The position numbers were made by a program, and so were the translations under genes. The notes below the pieces were generated by a model. The model saw nothing but the letters and a program-made list of their open reading frames with translations, had not been told where the DNA came from and did not search any database. Source: VBDM01 sp035519135 (GTDB lineage Bacteria > Pseudomonadota > Gammaproteobacteria > Burkholderiales > SG8-39). Taken from it: DNA of 47,632 nt. Below are positions 32,260 through 42,963 of the stretch, piece after piece; position 1 is the first letter of the stretch; every line of letters begins with the position of its first letter. Location of the stretch: NCBI GenBank assembly GCA_035519135.1, contig DATIWX010000033.1:1-47632 (forward strand), written 5' to 3'.

Positions 32260-33648
32260 CTATCGGACGAGAAACGAGACCGCTTCCAGCCCCGCACGCC
32301 GCCCGAACACCAGGGCGCGCAGCACCGCTACCGCGTTCGGGGCGGTCCCGTAGAAATGCCCGGTGATCTCGCCGGCGGCGTACAGGCCCGGGAACGGCGC
32401 GCCGCCCCTGAGCACGCGCGCGCGCGCGTCGGTCGCGAGCCCGCCGAATGTATAAGCGACCGCGCCGACGAGCGGCCAGGCCAGAAAAGGGGGAACGGCG
32501 ATCGCGCGTGCCCAGTTCGATTTCGGGGGCAGGAGGGCGGCCGAGGCTTTCAGCCCGTCGCAGCGCGTGGCGTCGAATCGACCCGCATCCGCTGTGCACG
32601 CCGCGTTGTAGGCCGACACGGTCGCTATCAGCCCCGAAGGGTCGACGCCGATTTCCTGCGCCAGTTCGATGAGGGTTCCGGCTCGGTGCGGCGCAACCTC
32701 CGAGCGCGTGGCGCGCTGCCAGTCGGGGATCGCCAGTACGCGGGAATCGAGAATGGCGTAAGCCTGCCGGCCGTCAACCGAAAAGTGAATGTGGCGCGCG
32801 AGCCATTCCCAGGTCTCGTGAACCAGACCTCGGCCTTCGTCGAAGAAGCGCCGACCGGCGCGGTCCACGACGATGCCATAGGGATAGAGAAGCATCACCG
32901 GTGCGGAGCTCCGGCTCCGCGGGTCTATAGGCTCGATATGCATGCCGTTCCAGTCGCCGGAGATGTCGGCACCCAGCGCACGCGCCATGGCGATGCCATC
33001 GCCGCTGTTGAAGCGAGCGCGGGAAGCGAGCAGGGGGATGCATTCGCCGCCGGCGCCGAAATGCTCGCGCATGGTCGCGGCGTTCGCCTGGAAGCCGCCG
33101 CAGGCGAGGACGACCGCATCGGCCGCGACCGTCTCGCCGGCGGCGAGACGCACGCCCTCGATGCGGCCGCTCGCGAGCACCAGTTCTTCGGCGGCGCACG
33201 AATGGCGGAACCGGACGCCGGCGGCGCTTGCCGCGCGCACGAGCGCCCGATGAACGGCCTCGCCGCCGCCCAGCGGCTGGATGCGCGATGGCCCCTTGGC
33301 GAGATAGTAGGGCGGCTGGTGGAACTCGACGCCCTGCGCGACGATCCATTTCAGCGTCGCCGGCGCTTCGGCGGCCAGCCTGGAGAAATAAGCCTCATCG
33401 CCGCGGCCCCCGGTCGCGTCGAGCACGTCGCGCACGAATCCCGGCTCGACGCGGTCGGGCGCAGCCATGCGCATGTAGGCCGGAGTCCAGCGGGTGTTGC
33501 CGCCGGCGTCGGGTTCGGCGGCTTTCTCCAGGATCGTGACCCGGAGGGGCAGGCTGCGTTGCCGCGCGGCTTCCGCAGCGGCGAGCGCCGCGCAGAGCCC
33601 GGCTCCCCCCTGGCCGACGACGACGATGTCCCGACTCGCCCGGGACAC
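32260..33648 (-). CDS. FAD-dependent oxidoreductase, tricarballylate dehydrogenase-like (second copy)
   Basis: This 462-residue FAD-binding-2 flavoprotein has the N-terminal dinucleotide motif DIVVVGQGGAGLCAALAAAE, then AGGNTRWTPAYMRMA, VLACGGFQANAATM and the C-terminal GLYAAGEITGHFYG. It belongs to the same family as the gene at 6045-7517 but is clearly diverged from it. The start is a GTG at 33648, two bases after the Bug-receptor stop. A frame extending over 900 bases upstream overlaps the receptor and is rejected. With the receptor it forms a two-gene unit for uptake and oxidation of a carboxylic acid. No electron-transfer partner is encoded nearby. Confidence 0.86.
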   Translation of the reverse strand: MSRASRDIVVVGQGGAGLCAALAAAEAARQRSLPLRVTILEKAAEPDAGGNTRWTPAYMRMAAPDRVEPGFVRDVLDATGGRGDEAYFSRLAAEAPATLKWIVAQGVEFHQPPYYLAKGPSRIQPLGGGEAVHRALVRAASAAGVRFRHSCAAEELVLASGRIEGVRLAAGETVAADAVVLACGGFQANAATMREHFGAGGECIPLLASRARFNSGDGIAMARALGADISGDWNGMHIEPIDPRSRSSAPVMLLYPYGIVVDRAGRRFFDEGRGLVHETWEWLARHIHFSVDGRQAYAILDSRVLAIPDWQRATRSEVAPHRAGTLIELAQEIGVDPSGLIATVSAYNAACTADAGRFDATRCDGLKASAALLPPKSNWARAIAVPPFLAWPLVGAVAYTFGGLATDARARVLRGGAPFPGLYAAGEITGHFYGTAPNAVAVLRALVFGRRAGLEAVSFLVR

Positions 33649-33650
33649 CC

Positions 33651-34619
33651 TCAATCCGCTTTGATATGGGCCTTCTCGACGACCTGCTTCCAGCGCGCCT
33701 GCTCCGACGCGATGTAGTCGGCGTACTCCTTCGGCGTCGATCCCACCGGCTCGGCGGCATCCGGCTCGAGCTGCTTGTGCACGGCGGGGCTCTTCGCCGC
33801 CTTGGCGGCTTCCTCGGCGAGGCGGTTGACGATGGCGTCGGGTACCTTGGCCGGGGCATTCAGCCCGTACCACTGCGAGGTCTCGAAGCCGGGATAACCC
33901 TGCTCGGCGACCGTCTTTACCTCGGGAAGGATCGGCAGCCGCTTGGCGGCGCCGACCGCGACCACGCGCAGCTTGCCGGACTGCACGTGCGGCATCAGCG
34001 GCGGCGTTCCCGCCGCGGTGAACTGCGTACGCCCGGCGATTAGGTCGATCAGGTTGGGCCCGGTGCCCTTGTACGGCACGTGCTGGATGTCCATGCCGGA
34101 CACGAGCTTCAGGTATTCGACCGCGAGGTGGCCGGCGCTGCCGTTGCCCGCCGAGCCGTAGTTGAGCTTGCCCGGCTCCTTCTTCGCGAGGGCGATGAAC
34201 TCGCGCAGGTCTTTTGCGGGAACGCCCGAGGGCACGACGTAGATCTGCGGCACCTTGGAGAACAGCGACACCGCGCGGAAATCGCGGTTGGTGTCGAAGG
34301 GCAGCTTGGCGAACATGAACGGATTCACGGCGAACGTGCCGATGTGGCCGATGATGAGCGTATAGCCGTCCGGCTCGGCCTTCGCGACGTCCTCCATAGC
34401 GATGTTGCCGCCGCCGCCGGGCTTGTTCTCGACCACGAATTGCTGGCCGAGCCCCTTTGACATTTCCGCGGAGAATGCGCGCGCGATGATCGAGGAACTG
34501 CCGCCGGGTGCGAAGGGCACGACGAGGCGGATCGGCTTCGCGGGGTAGGTCTGTGCCTGCGCCGCGCTCGCGCAGCACAGGACGATGGTCGACACAGTGG
34601 CGATCAGGCGCATGAGCAT
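33651..34619 (-). CDS. Bug/TctC-family periplasmic solute receptor (second copy)
   Basis: This 322-residue receptor has a signal peptide ending AAQAQTYPAKPIR (cleavage near residue 22) and the Bug blocks RLVVPFAPGGSSSIIARAFS, NKPGGGGNIAMEDVAKAEPDG and GSAGNGSAGHLAVEYL. It binds a small carboxylate or related ligand; no TctA/TctB genes are present. The ATG at 34613 is better spaced from GGAGG (about 34622-34626) than the ATG at 34619, so the true protein may be two residues shorter. It starts 73 bases after acnA and has its own motif-bearing upstream region. Confidence 0.92.
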   Translation of the reverse strand: MLMRLIATVSTIVLCCASAAQAQTYPAKPIRLVVPFAPGGSSSIIARAFSAEMSKGLGQQFVVENKPGGGGNIAMEDVAKAEPDGYTLIIGHIGTFAVNPFMFAKLPFDTNRDFRAVSLFSKVPQIYVVPSGVPAKDLREFIALAKKEPGKLNYGSAGNGSAGHLAVEYLKLVSGMDIQHVPYKGTGPNLIDLIAGRTQFTAAGTPPLMPHVQSGKLRVVAVGAAKRLPILPEVKTVAEQGYPGFETSQWYGLNAPAKVPDAIVNRLAEEAAKAAKSPAVHKQLEPDAAEPVGSTPKEYADYIASEQARWKQVVEKAHIKAD

Positions 34620-34641
34620 TTCCTCCGGTTCTCCGTTTTGA

Positions 34642-34651
34642 ATTGTGAAAT
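34642..34651. promoter_or_regulatory. Shared motif, copy C (candidate operator)
   Basis: On the minus strand this is ATTTCACAAT, 23-32 bases before the Bug-receptor ATG. The CACAAT within it is the best -10-like hexamer in the gap, so a protein bound here would block the promoter. The rest of the acnA-to-receptor gap is GC-rich without a clear terminator. Confidence 0.45.
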
Positions 34652-34692
34652 CGCGAGCCGGGCCTCCCGGGGGCCGGTCCGGTCGCGTGGGA

Positions 34693-37422
<2,730 letters not shown>

Positions 37423-37432
37423 CGGTGGTCCT

Positions 37433-38860
37433 TCAGATGACGAACAGGTCGATGAATTTGTCGACCGGGGTCGCTTCGAGGCGCTCCTGATCGCGGCACA
37501 ACTCGAGGATCGAGCTGCGCCGCTCATCCGGAAAGCGCCGGGCGAGGTTTCTGCGGAATTTGGCTTCGAGCAAGGGGATGCCTTCGTGCCGGCGGCGGCG
37601 ATGGCCGACGGGATATTCTACCGCCACCTTGCGCGTCGCGGTTCCGTCCCTGAAGAACACCTGCAGCTGGTTCGCGATCGAGCGCTTCTTCGGATCGAGG
37701 TAGTCGCGCGAGTAGCGCTTGCTCTCGACACAGGCCATTTTCGCGCGCAGCGCATCGACGCGCGGGTCCCGCGCGACGTCGTCCTCGTAGTCGGCGGCGG
37801 TGAGATTGCCCTTGATCAGCCCGATCGCGGTCATGTACTGGATGCAGTGGTCGCGGTCGGCCGGATTGTGCAGCGGTCCCTTCTTGTCGATGATGCGGAT
37901 CGCCGACTCGTGCGTCACGATCTCGATCTTCTTGATGTCGGCGAGCCTGTCCTTGACCTCCGGATGCAGCTGCACCGCCGCCTCGACCGCGGTCTGGGCG
38001 TGGAACTCGGCGGGAAAGGAAATCTTGAACAGCACGTTCTCCATCACGTAGGACCCGTAACGCCGCTGAAACTTGAACGGCTTGCCGCGGAACAGGACGT
38101 CGTAGAAGCCCCAGCCCTTGGCCGAGAGCACCGACGGATAGCCCATCTCCCCGGTGCTCGCGATGAGCGCCAGGCGCACGCCGCGCGAGGTCGCGTCGCC
38201 CGCCGCCCAGGACTTGCGCGAGCCGGTGTTGGGCGCATGGCGGTAGGTTCTCAGGCTCTGGCCGTCGACCCAGGCCTGGGATACCGCGTTGATCACGCCG
38301 TCGCGAGCCAGGCCCAGCATCTGGGCGACCACCGCGGTGGTCGCGACCTTCACCAGGACCACGTGGTCGAGTCCGACGCGGTTGAAGCTGTTCGCGAGCG
38401 CGATCACGCCCTGGATCTCGTGCGCCTTGATCATGGCGGTGAGGACGTCGCGCATCGCCAGCGGCTTGCCGTTGCGCGACAGCCAGTCCGCCGTGGCGAG
38501 GATTCCGCCGAGATTGTCCGAAGGGTGGCCCCACTCGGCGGCGAGCCAGGTGTCGTTGAAATCGAGCCAGCGGATCGCCGCGCCGATGTTGAACGCGGCC
38601 TGGACAGGGTCGAGCTCGAAGCGCGTGCCGGGAACGCGCGCGCCCTTCGACATGCTCATGCCGGGGACGAGCGGTCCGAGCAGCTTGGTGCAGGCGGGGT
38701 ATTCGAGGGCTTCCAGGCCGCAGCCGAGCGTGTCCATCAGGCACAGGCGCGCGGTGTTGTAGGCCTCGGCGCTCTTTATCTCATGCCTGGCGACGTAGTC
38801 GGCGATATCGACGAGAACTCTGTCCGGCTTGGGGCGGACATTGGAAACAGGAGCGGACAT
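37433..38860 (-). CDS. prpD: 2-methylcitrate dehydratase PrpD
   Basis: This 475-residue MmgE/PrpD-family protein closely fits PrpD, with RWLDFNDTWLAAEWGHPSDN (about residues 97-116), KAHEIQGVIALANSFN and SFPAEFHAQTAVEAAVQLHP. It dehydrates 2-methylcitrate to 2-methylaconitate in propionate breakdown. The ATG at 38860 overlaps the stop of the preceding small gene (TGATG). It sits between the citrate synthase-like prpC region and acnA, which would carry out the rehydration step. Confidence 0.94.
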   Translation of the reverse strand: MSAPVSNVRPKPDRVLVDIADYVARHEIKSAEAYNTARLCLMDTLGCGLEALEYPACTKLLGPLVPGMSMSKGARVPGTRFELDPVQAAFNIGAAIRWLDFNDTWLAAEWGHPSDNLGGILATADWLSRNGKPLAMRDVLTAMIKAHEIQGVIALANSFNRVGLDHVVLVKVATTAVVAQMLGLARDGVINAVSQAWVDGQSLRTYRHAPNTGSRKSWAAGDATSRGVRLALIASTGEMGYPSVLSAKGWGFYDVLFRGKPFKFQRRYGSYVMENVLFKISFPAEFHAQTAVEAAVQLHPEVKDRLADIKKIEIVTHESAIRIIDKKGPLHNPADRDHCIQYMTAIGLIKGNLTAADYEDDVARDPRVDALRAKMACVESKRYSRDYLDPKKRSIANQLQVFFRDGTATRKVAVEYPVGHRRRRHEGIPLLEAKFRRNLARRFPDERRSSILELCRDQERLEATPVDKFIDLFVI

Positions 38861-39387
38861 CAATAGTCTTTTTTGACCGCCCCTTCGCTCGGCGTTCCCG
38901 GTTGCGCGGCGGGCGGAGCCGGAGCCGGCTCAGCGGTGGAGGGCGGTGCGCTTTCGGCCGGCGCCGGCTGCACCGGCGCCGCTTGCGTCGGCGCCGGCGC
39001 GAAGGCCGGGGCTCCGGACGAAGGCAGCCGCAGGCAGCGGTAGTCGTTCTTCGCGTCGGCGAAACGCAGGCCCATCGAGGGCGTCTTCTGCTTCGCGGGC
39101 TCGGGCCGGATCATGAATTCCTGTCCCTGCGCGGGCTTCACCTTGAACCATCCGTCCTGGTCGGCCAGGACTTCCGAGCGCCCGTAGATCTCGCGCGCGA
39201 AGCCGTCCACCTCGATCGTCACCTGCTCGCTCCCTGTGTCGGCGACGTAGAGAATCGGGGGTTTGTTGTGGTACTCGACGCCCGGCTGCCGGCATTCCCA
39301 GGTCCCGGCGATGTCGCCGGCCGGGGAGGCCAGGGCGGGGCAGGCGCCGAGCAGCGCTGCGAAGAAAGCTGGCCTCAGGTCCTTCAT
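38860..39387 (-). CDS. Exported proline/alanine-rich protein of unknown function
   Basis: The protein has 175 residues, with a signal peptide (residues 1-20, cleavage after ALA). A compact domain of about 100 residues follows, containing GTWECRQPG and NDYRCLRLP, whose two cysteines could form a disulfide. The C-terminal 45 residues are almost entirely Ala, Pro, Glu and Ser, a likely flexible tail. No known family is recognised. Its stop overlaps the prpD start, and it starts 19 bases after prpC, so it is embedded in an operon of cytoplasmic enzymes. Confidence 0.75.
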   Translation of the reverse strand: MKDLRPAFFAALLGACPALASPAGDIAGTWECRQPGVEYHNKPPILYVADTGSEQVTIEVDGFAREIYGRSEVLADQDGWFKVKPAQGQEFMIRPEPAKQKTPSMGLRFADAKNDYRCLRLPSSGAPAFAPAPTQAAPVQPAPAESAPPSTAEPAPAPPAAQPGTPSEGAVKKDY

Positions 39388-39406
39388 CAGGTTCTCCTGT
39401 TTCGCC

Positions 39407-40558
39407 TTACCGGCGCTCCGCGAGCGGCACCCATCTGCGGTTCTCGGGGCCGGTATACACGGCGGCCGGGCGGATGATTTTACCGTCGATTCGCTGCTCG
39501 ATGATATGCGCGGACCAGCCGGAGGTGCGCGAGATGACGAAAATCGGCGTAAACATCGCGGTGGGCACGCCCATCATGTGATAGGAGACCGCACTATACC
39601 AGTCAAGGTTGGCGAACATCTTCTTCTCGCGCCACATCACCTGCTCCAGGCGCTCGGCGACGTCGTAGAGCTTCATGTTCTTTTCCGATTTCGACAGCCG
39701 CTGCGCCACCTCCTTGATCACCTTGTTGCGCGGATCGCCGGTGGTGTAGACCGGGTGGCCGAAGCCGATCACGATCTCTTTGCTGGCTAGGCGCCGCAGG
39801 ACGTCGGCCTCGGCCTCATCGGGGCTCTGGTAGCGCGACTGGACCTCGAAGGCGAACTCGTTCGCGCCGCCGTGCTTCGGGCCGCGCAGGGCGCCGATGC
39901 CGCCGCAGATCGCCGAGTGGATGTCGGAGCCCGTGCCCGCGATCACGCGGCAGGTGAAGGTCGATGCGTTGAACTCGTGCTCGGCGTAGAGGATGAGCGA
40001 GGTGTGCATGGCGCGCACCCACTCGGCCGAAGGCGGCTTGCCGTGCAGCAGGTGCAGGAAATGCCCGCCGATGGAATCGTCGTCGGTCTCGGTCTCGATC
40101 CGCCGCTTGCTCCTGCTGTAGTGGTGCCAGTAGAGCAGCATCGAGCCGAGCGAGGCCATGAGGCGATCCGCGATGGCGCGCGCCCCCGCAGTGGAATGGT
40201 CGTCCTTCTCGGGCTCGACGGTGCCGAGCACCGAGACGCCCGTGCGCATGACGTCCATGGGGTGGGCGGAGGCGGGGATCTGCTCCAGAGCCGCCTTGAC
40301 CGGAGCGGGGAGTCCGCGCAGCACCTTCAGGCTCTTCTTGTACGCGGCGAGTTCCGCCTTCGTCGGCAGCTTCTCGTGGACGAGCAGGTAAGCGACTTCC
40401 TCGAATTCGGCCTCGTCGGCGAAGTCGAGGATGTCGTAGCCGCGGTAGTGCAGGTCGTTGCCGCTGCGGCCGACGGTGCACAGCGCGGTATTGCCGGCGG
40501 CGACCCCGGACAGGGCCACCGATTTCTTGGGCTTGGGCGCCGTTGCGGCTTCGCTCAT
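39407..40558 (-). CDS. prpC: 2-methylcitrate synthase PrpC
   Basis: This 383-residue type II citrate synthase-family enzyme condenses propionyl-CoA with oxaloacetate. Catalytic H229 lies in GPKHGGANE and H268 in GFGHPVYTTGDPRN; the latter segment and the short length mark methylcitrate synthases rather than the 430-residue GltA also present in this window (46083-47378). The ATG at 40558 overlaps the prpB stop (ATGA). A frame extending upstream through prpB is rejected. Confidence 0.94.
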   Translation of the reverse strand: MSEAATAPKPKKSVALSGVAAGNTALCTVGRSGNDLHYRGYDILDFADEAEFEEVAYLLVHEKLPTKAELAAYKKSLKVLRGLPAPVKAALEQIPASAHPMDVMRTGVSVLGTVEPEKDDHSTAGARAIADRLMASLGSMLLYWHHYSRSKRRIETETDDDSIGGHFLHLLHGKPPSAEWVRAMHTSLILYAEHEFNASTFTCRVIAGTGSDIHSAICGGIGALRGPKHGGANEFAFEVQSRYQSPDEAEADVLRRLASKEIVIGFGHPVYTTGDPRNKVIKEVAQRLSKSEKNMKLYDVAERLEQVMWREKKMFANLDWYSAVSYHMMGVPTAMFTPIFVISRTSGWSAHIIEQRIDGKIIRPAAVYTGPENRRWVPLAERR

Positions 40559-41445
40559 TTGGCCCTGTCTTTCGCGAACAGCTCGTCGAGCTTGCGCTCG
40601 AAGGCGTGGTAGTCGATGACCTCGTAGAGGTCGGCGCGCGTCTGCATCGCGTCGACGACGCTCTTCTGCGTGCCTTCCCTGCGGATGGCATTGTAGACCT
40701 TGAGCGCCGCCGCGCTCATGGCGCGGAAAGCCGAGACGGGGTAGAGCGCGATCGCCACCCCGGACGAGCGCAGCTCGTCGAGGGTGAACAGGGGCGTCGC
40801 ACCGAACTCGGTGAGGTTCGCCAGCACCGGGACCTTCACGGCGTCGGCGAACTCGCGATACATGGAGAGCTCGGTCATCGCCTCGGGGAAGATAGCGTCC
40901 GCCCCGGCCTCGACGCAGGCGCGGGCGCGCTCGATCGCGCGCTCCAGGCCCTCGACCGCGAGCGCGTCGGTGCGCGCCATCACGACGAAGTCGGGATCGG
41001 TCTTGGCGTCGGCCGCCGCTTTGACGCGGTCGACCATCTCCTGCTGCGACACCAGCTCCTTGCCGGGGCGGTGGCCGCAGCGCTTGGCCCCGACCTGGTC
41101 CTCGATGTGCATGCCCGCGGCGCCCGCCTTGATCAGCGACTTGACCGTGCGCGCGATGTTGAAGGCGCTGGCGCCGAAGCCGGTGTCGACGTCGACCAGC
41201 AGCGGCAGCGCGCACACGTCGGTGATACGCCGCACGTCGACGAGGACGTCGTCGAGGTTGCTGATGCCGAGGTCGGGAAGGCCGAGCGACCCGGCCGAGA
41301 CGCCGGCCCCGGAGAGGTAGATCGACCGGTAGCCGACCCGCTCTGCGAGGCGCGCCGCGTAGGCGTTGACCGTCCCCACGCACTGCAAGGGCTTCTCCGC
41401 CGCCATCGCGGCGCGGAGTTTCGCCCCGGCGGAGGTCGGTGTCAC
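40555..41445 (-). CDS. prpB: 2-methylisocitrate lyase PrpB
   Basis: This 296-residue isocitrate lyase-superfamily enzyme cleaves 2-methylisocitrate to pyruvate and succinate. The catalytic KRCGH motif is at residues 121-125 with C123 as active-site base. Magnesium-binding residues lie in LLVDVDTGFG and MHIEDQ. The start is a GTG at 41445 that overlaps the mdh stop (GTGA). Its succinate product feeds the succinate dehydrogenase encoded divergently. Confidence 0.96.
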   Translation of the reverse strand: MTPTSAGAKLRAAMAAEKPLQCVGTVNAYAARLAERVGYRSIYLSGAGVSAGSLGLPDLGISNLDDVLVDVRRITDVCALPLLVDVDTGFGASAFNIARTVKSLIKAGAAGMHIEDQVGAKRCGHRPGKELVSQQEMVDRVKAAADAKTDPDFVVMARTDALAVEGLERAIERARACVEAGADAIFPEAMTELSMYREFADAVKVPVLANLTEFGATPLFTLDELRSSGVAIALYPVSAFRAMSAAALKVYNAIRREGTQKSVVDAMQTRADLYEVIDYHAFERKLDELFAKDRAK

Positions 41446-42434
41446 GCGATCAGGTGTCCGATGCCGTCGCGCTCTTCCTGCAGCTCCTTGAGCGTGGCGT
41501 CCATGCGCGCGCGGCCGAACTCGCTGATCTGCAGCCCTTTGACGATCTTGTACTTGCCGCTATCGCAGGTGACGGGAAAGCCGTAGATCACGCCTTCGGG
41601 TATCCCGTAGCTGCCGTCGGAGGGGATCCCCATGCTGACCCAGTTGCCCGGTCGCGTGCCGTCGATCCAGTCGCGCACGTGATCCATGGCCGCGTTCGCC
41701 GCGCTCGCTGCCGAGGACAGGCCACGCGCCTCGATGATCGCAGCGCCGCGCTTTTGCACAGTCGGGATGAATTCCTTTTCGAGCCAATTCTGGTCGTTGA
41801 TCATCGGCCATATCTTCTTGCCCTCGCACTCGGCCTGGAACACGTCGGGATACTGCGTCGCCGAGTGGTTGCCCCAGACAGTCATCTTGCGGATGGAGGT
41901 GAGCGGTCTGCCGATCTTCTGGGCGATCTGGCTCACCGCGCGGTTGTGGTCGAGCCGCATCATCGCGGTGAACTGGGTGGGCTTCAGGCCGGGCGCATTC
42001 CTCATCGCGATGAGGCAGTTGGTGTTGGCGGGATTGCCCACCACCAGGACCCTGACCTTGCGGCTCGCCACCGCGTCCAGCGCCTTGCCCTGCGGCGCGA
42101 AGATCTTGCCGTTCGCTTCGAGCAGATCCTTGCGCTCCATGCCGGGCCCGCGCGGGCGCGCGCCGACGAGCAGGGCGACTTCCACATCCTTGAACGCAAC
42201 CATGGGGTCGGATGCGGCGATCATGCCGTGCAGGAGAGGAAAGGCGCAGTCGTCGAGCTCCATCATCACGCCCTTCAGCGCTTTCTGCGCCTTCTCGTCG
42301 GGAATCTCGAGCAGCTGCAGGATCACCGGCTGGCTCTTGCCGAGCATTTCGCCGCTCGCGATGCGGAAAAGCAGGCTGTAGCCGATCTGGCCTGCGGCGC
42401 CGGTGACGGCGACGCGGATGGGTTTGTTGGGCAT
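41442..42434 (-). CDS. mdh: Malate dehydrogenase
   Basis: This 330-residue NAD-dependent malate dehydrogenase is of the LDH-like/cytosolic MDH subgroup found in betaproteobacteria. The NAD motif is GAAGQIG (12-18). The mobile loop GARPRGPGMERKDLL carries substrate arginines, R160 and D162 lie in MMRLDHNRA, and catalytic H190 is in VWGNHSATQ. The ATG at 42434 has AGGAG at 42443-42447; an earlier in-frame start at 42491 lacks one. It makes oxaloacetate, the co-substrate of both PrpC and GltA, and leads an operon with prpB, prpC, orf, prpD and acnA. Confidence 0.95.
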   Translation of the reverse strand: MPNKPIRVAVTGAAGQIGYSLLFRIASGEMLGKSQPVILQLLEIPDEKAQKALKGVMMELDDCAFPLLHGMIAASDPMVAFKDVEVALLVGARPRGPGMERKDLLEANGKIFAPQGKALDAVASRKVRVLVVGNPANTNCLIAMRNAPGLKPTQFTAMMRLDHNRAVSQIAQKIGRPLTSIRKMTVWGNHSATQYPDVFQAECEGKKIWPMINDQNWLEKEFIPTVQKRGAAIIEARGLSSAASAANAAMDHVRDWIDGTRPGNWVSMGIPSDGSYGIPEGVIYGFPVTCDSGKYKIVKGLQISEFGRARMDATLKELQEERDGIGHLIA

Positions 42435-42459
42435 GAAGAGAACTCCTAGAAGAAGTGCG

Positions 42460-42465
42460 AATATA
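42460..42465 (-). promoter_or_regulatory. Possible -10 box for mdh
   Basis: TATATT on the minus strand, 26-31 bases before the mdh ATG, would give a leader of about 19 bases that still includes the AGGAG ribosome site. The -35 position (CTGCGC after 17 bases) is weak. The divergent sdh promoter lies about 50 bases away. Confidence 0.3.
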
Positions 42466-42508
42466 TCCGGCTTGGCGCTTTTGCGCAGCACAAAGGGGAA
42501 GTGAAGCC

Positions 42509-42517
42509 TGCTATAAT
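42509..42517 (+). promoter_or_regulatory. Extended -10 promoter of the sdh operon
   Basis: TG-C-TATAAT is a perfect extended -10 element with a perfect -10 hexamer at 42512-42517. No good -35 is seen, which is normal for extended -10 promoters. Transcription would begin near 42523-42524, about 50 bases before the sdhC ATG. Confidence 0.65.
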
Positions 42518-42536
42518 CTTGACTCCCGTCAAGATT
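42515..42536. promoter_or_regulatory. Palindrome with FNR/FixK-type box over the sdh start point
   Basis: Two perfect 9-base arms, AATCTTGAC (42515-42523) and GTCAAGATT (42528-42536), are separated by TCCC. The core TTGA-N6-TCAA (42519-42532) matches the FNR/Anr/FixK recognition pattern. It overlaps the end of the -10 and the predicted start, a position suited to repression. It could also form a hairpin in the leader transcript. Confidence 0.55.
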
Positions 42537-42573
42537 CCAAATAAGCCCACGAGCTGCGGAAGGATTGCTTTAC

Positions 42574-42963
42574 ATGCCTGATCTGACGGCGAAAAGAAGG
42601 CGTCCCCTCTGGTATAACCTCAGTCCCCTCAATCTCCCCATCCCGGGTCTGGTCTCGATTTTCCACCGCGTCAGCGGTCTGCTGCTCTTCCTCGGACTCG
42701 TTTGGTTTCTGTTCCTCCTGGACATGAGCCTTTCCTCGGAATCCGGGTTTGCGCATTTCCGGACTTACGTAGGGCACCCGATAGTGAAGGTGGCGATGCT
42801 CGCGCTCTTGTGGGCCTATCTCCATCATTTTTGCGCCGGCATCCGCTACCTGTTTCTCGACCTCGACAAGGGCGTGGGTCTCGCGACGGCGCGCAAGACC
42901 AGCTACACCGTGCTCGCCCTGAGCCTCGCGCTGACCGTGCTGCTGGGAGCGAAGCTATGGTGA
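42574..42963 (+). CDS. sdhC: Succinate dehydrogenase cytochrome b556 subunit SdhC
   Basis: This 129-residue membrane anchor has three transmembrane segments and the SdhC signature SIFHRVSGLLLF, with the serine and arginine of the quinone site. The haem-ligand region is LHHFCAGIRYLF. It binds haem b and ubiquinone with SdhD. The ATG at 42574 has AAGGA at 42560-42564, so the in-frame TTG at 42565 is rejected. It is the first gene of the sdhCDAB operon. Confidence 0.95.
   Translation: MPDLTAKRRRPLWYNLSPLNLPIPGLVSIFHRVSGLLLFLGLVWFLFLLDMSLSSESGFAHFRTYVGHPIVKVAMLALLWAYLHHFCAGIRYLFLDLDKGVGLATARKTSYTVLALSLALTVLLGAKLW

Noticed and set aside
34656..34680. GC-rich hairpin after acnA as a rho-independent terminator
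   Set aside because: The stem is bulged and not followed by a T-run on the minus strand.
42475..42486. GCGC-TTTT-GCGC inverted repeat between mdh and sdhC
   Set aside because: A four-base stem is too short for a terminator or a convincing operator.
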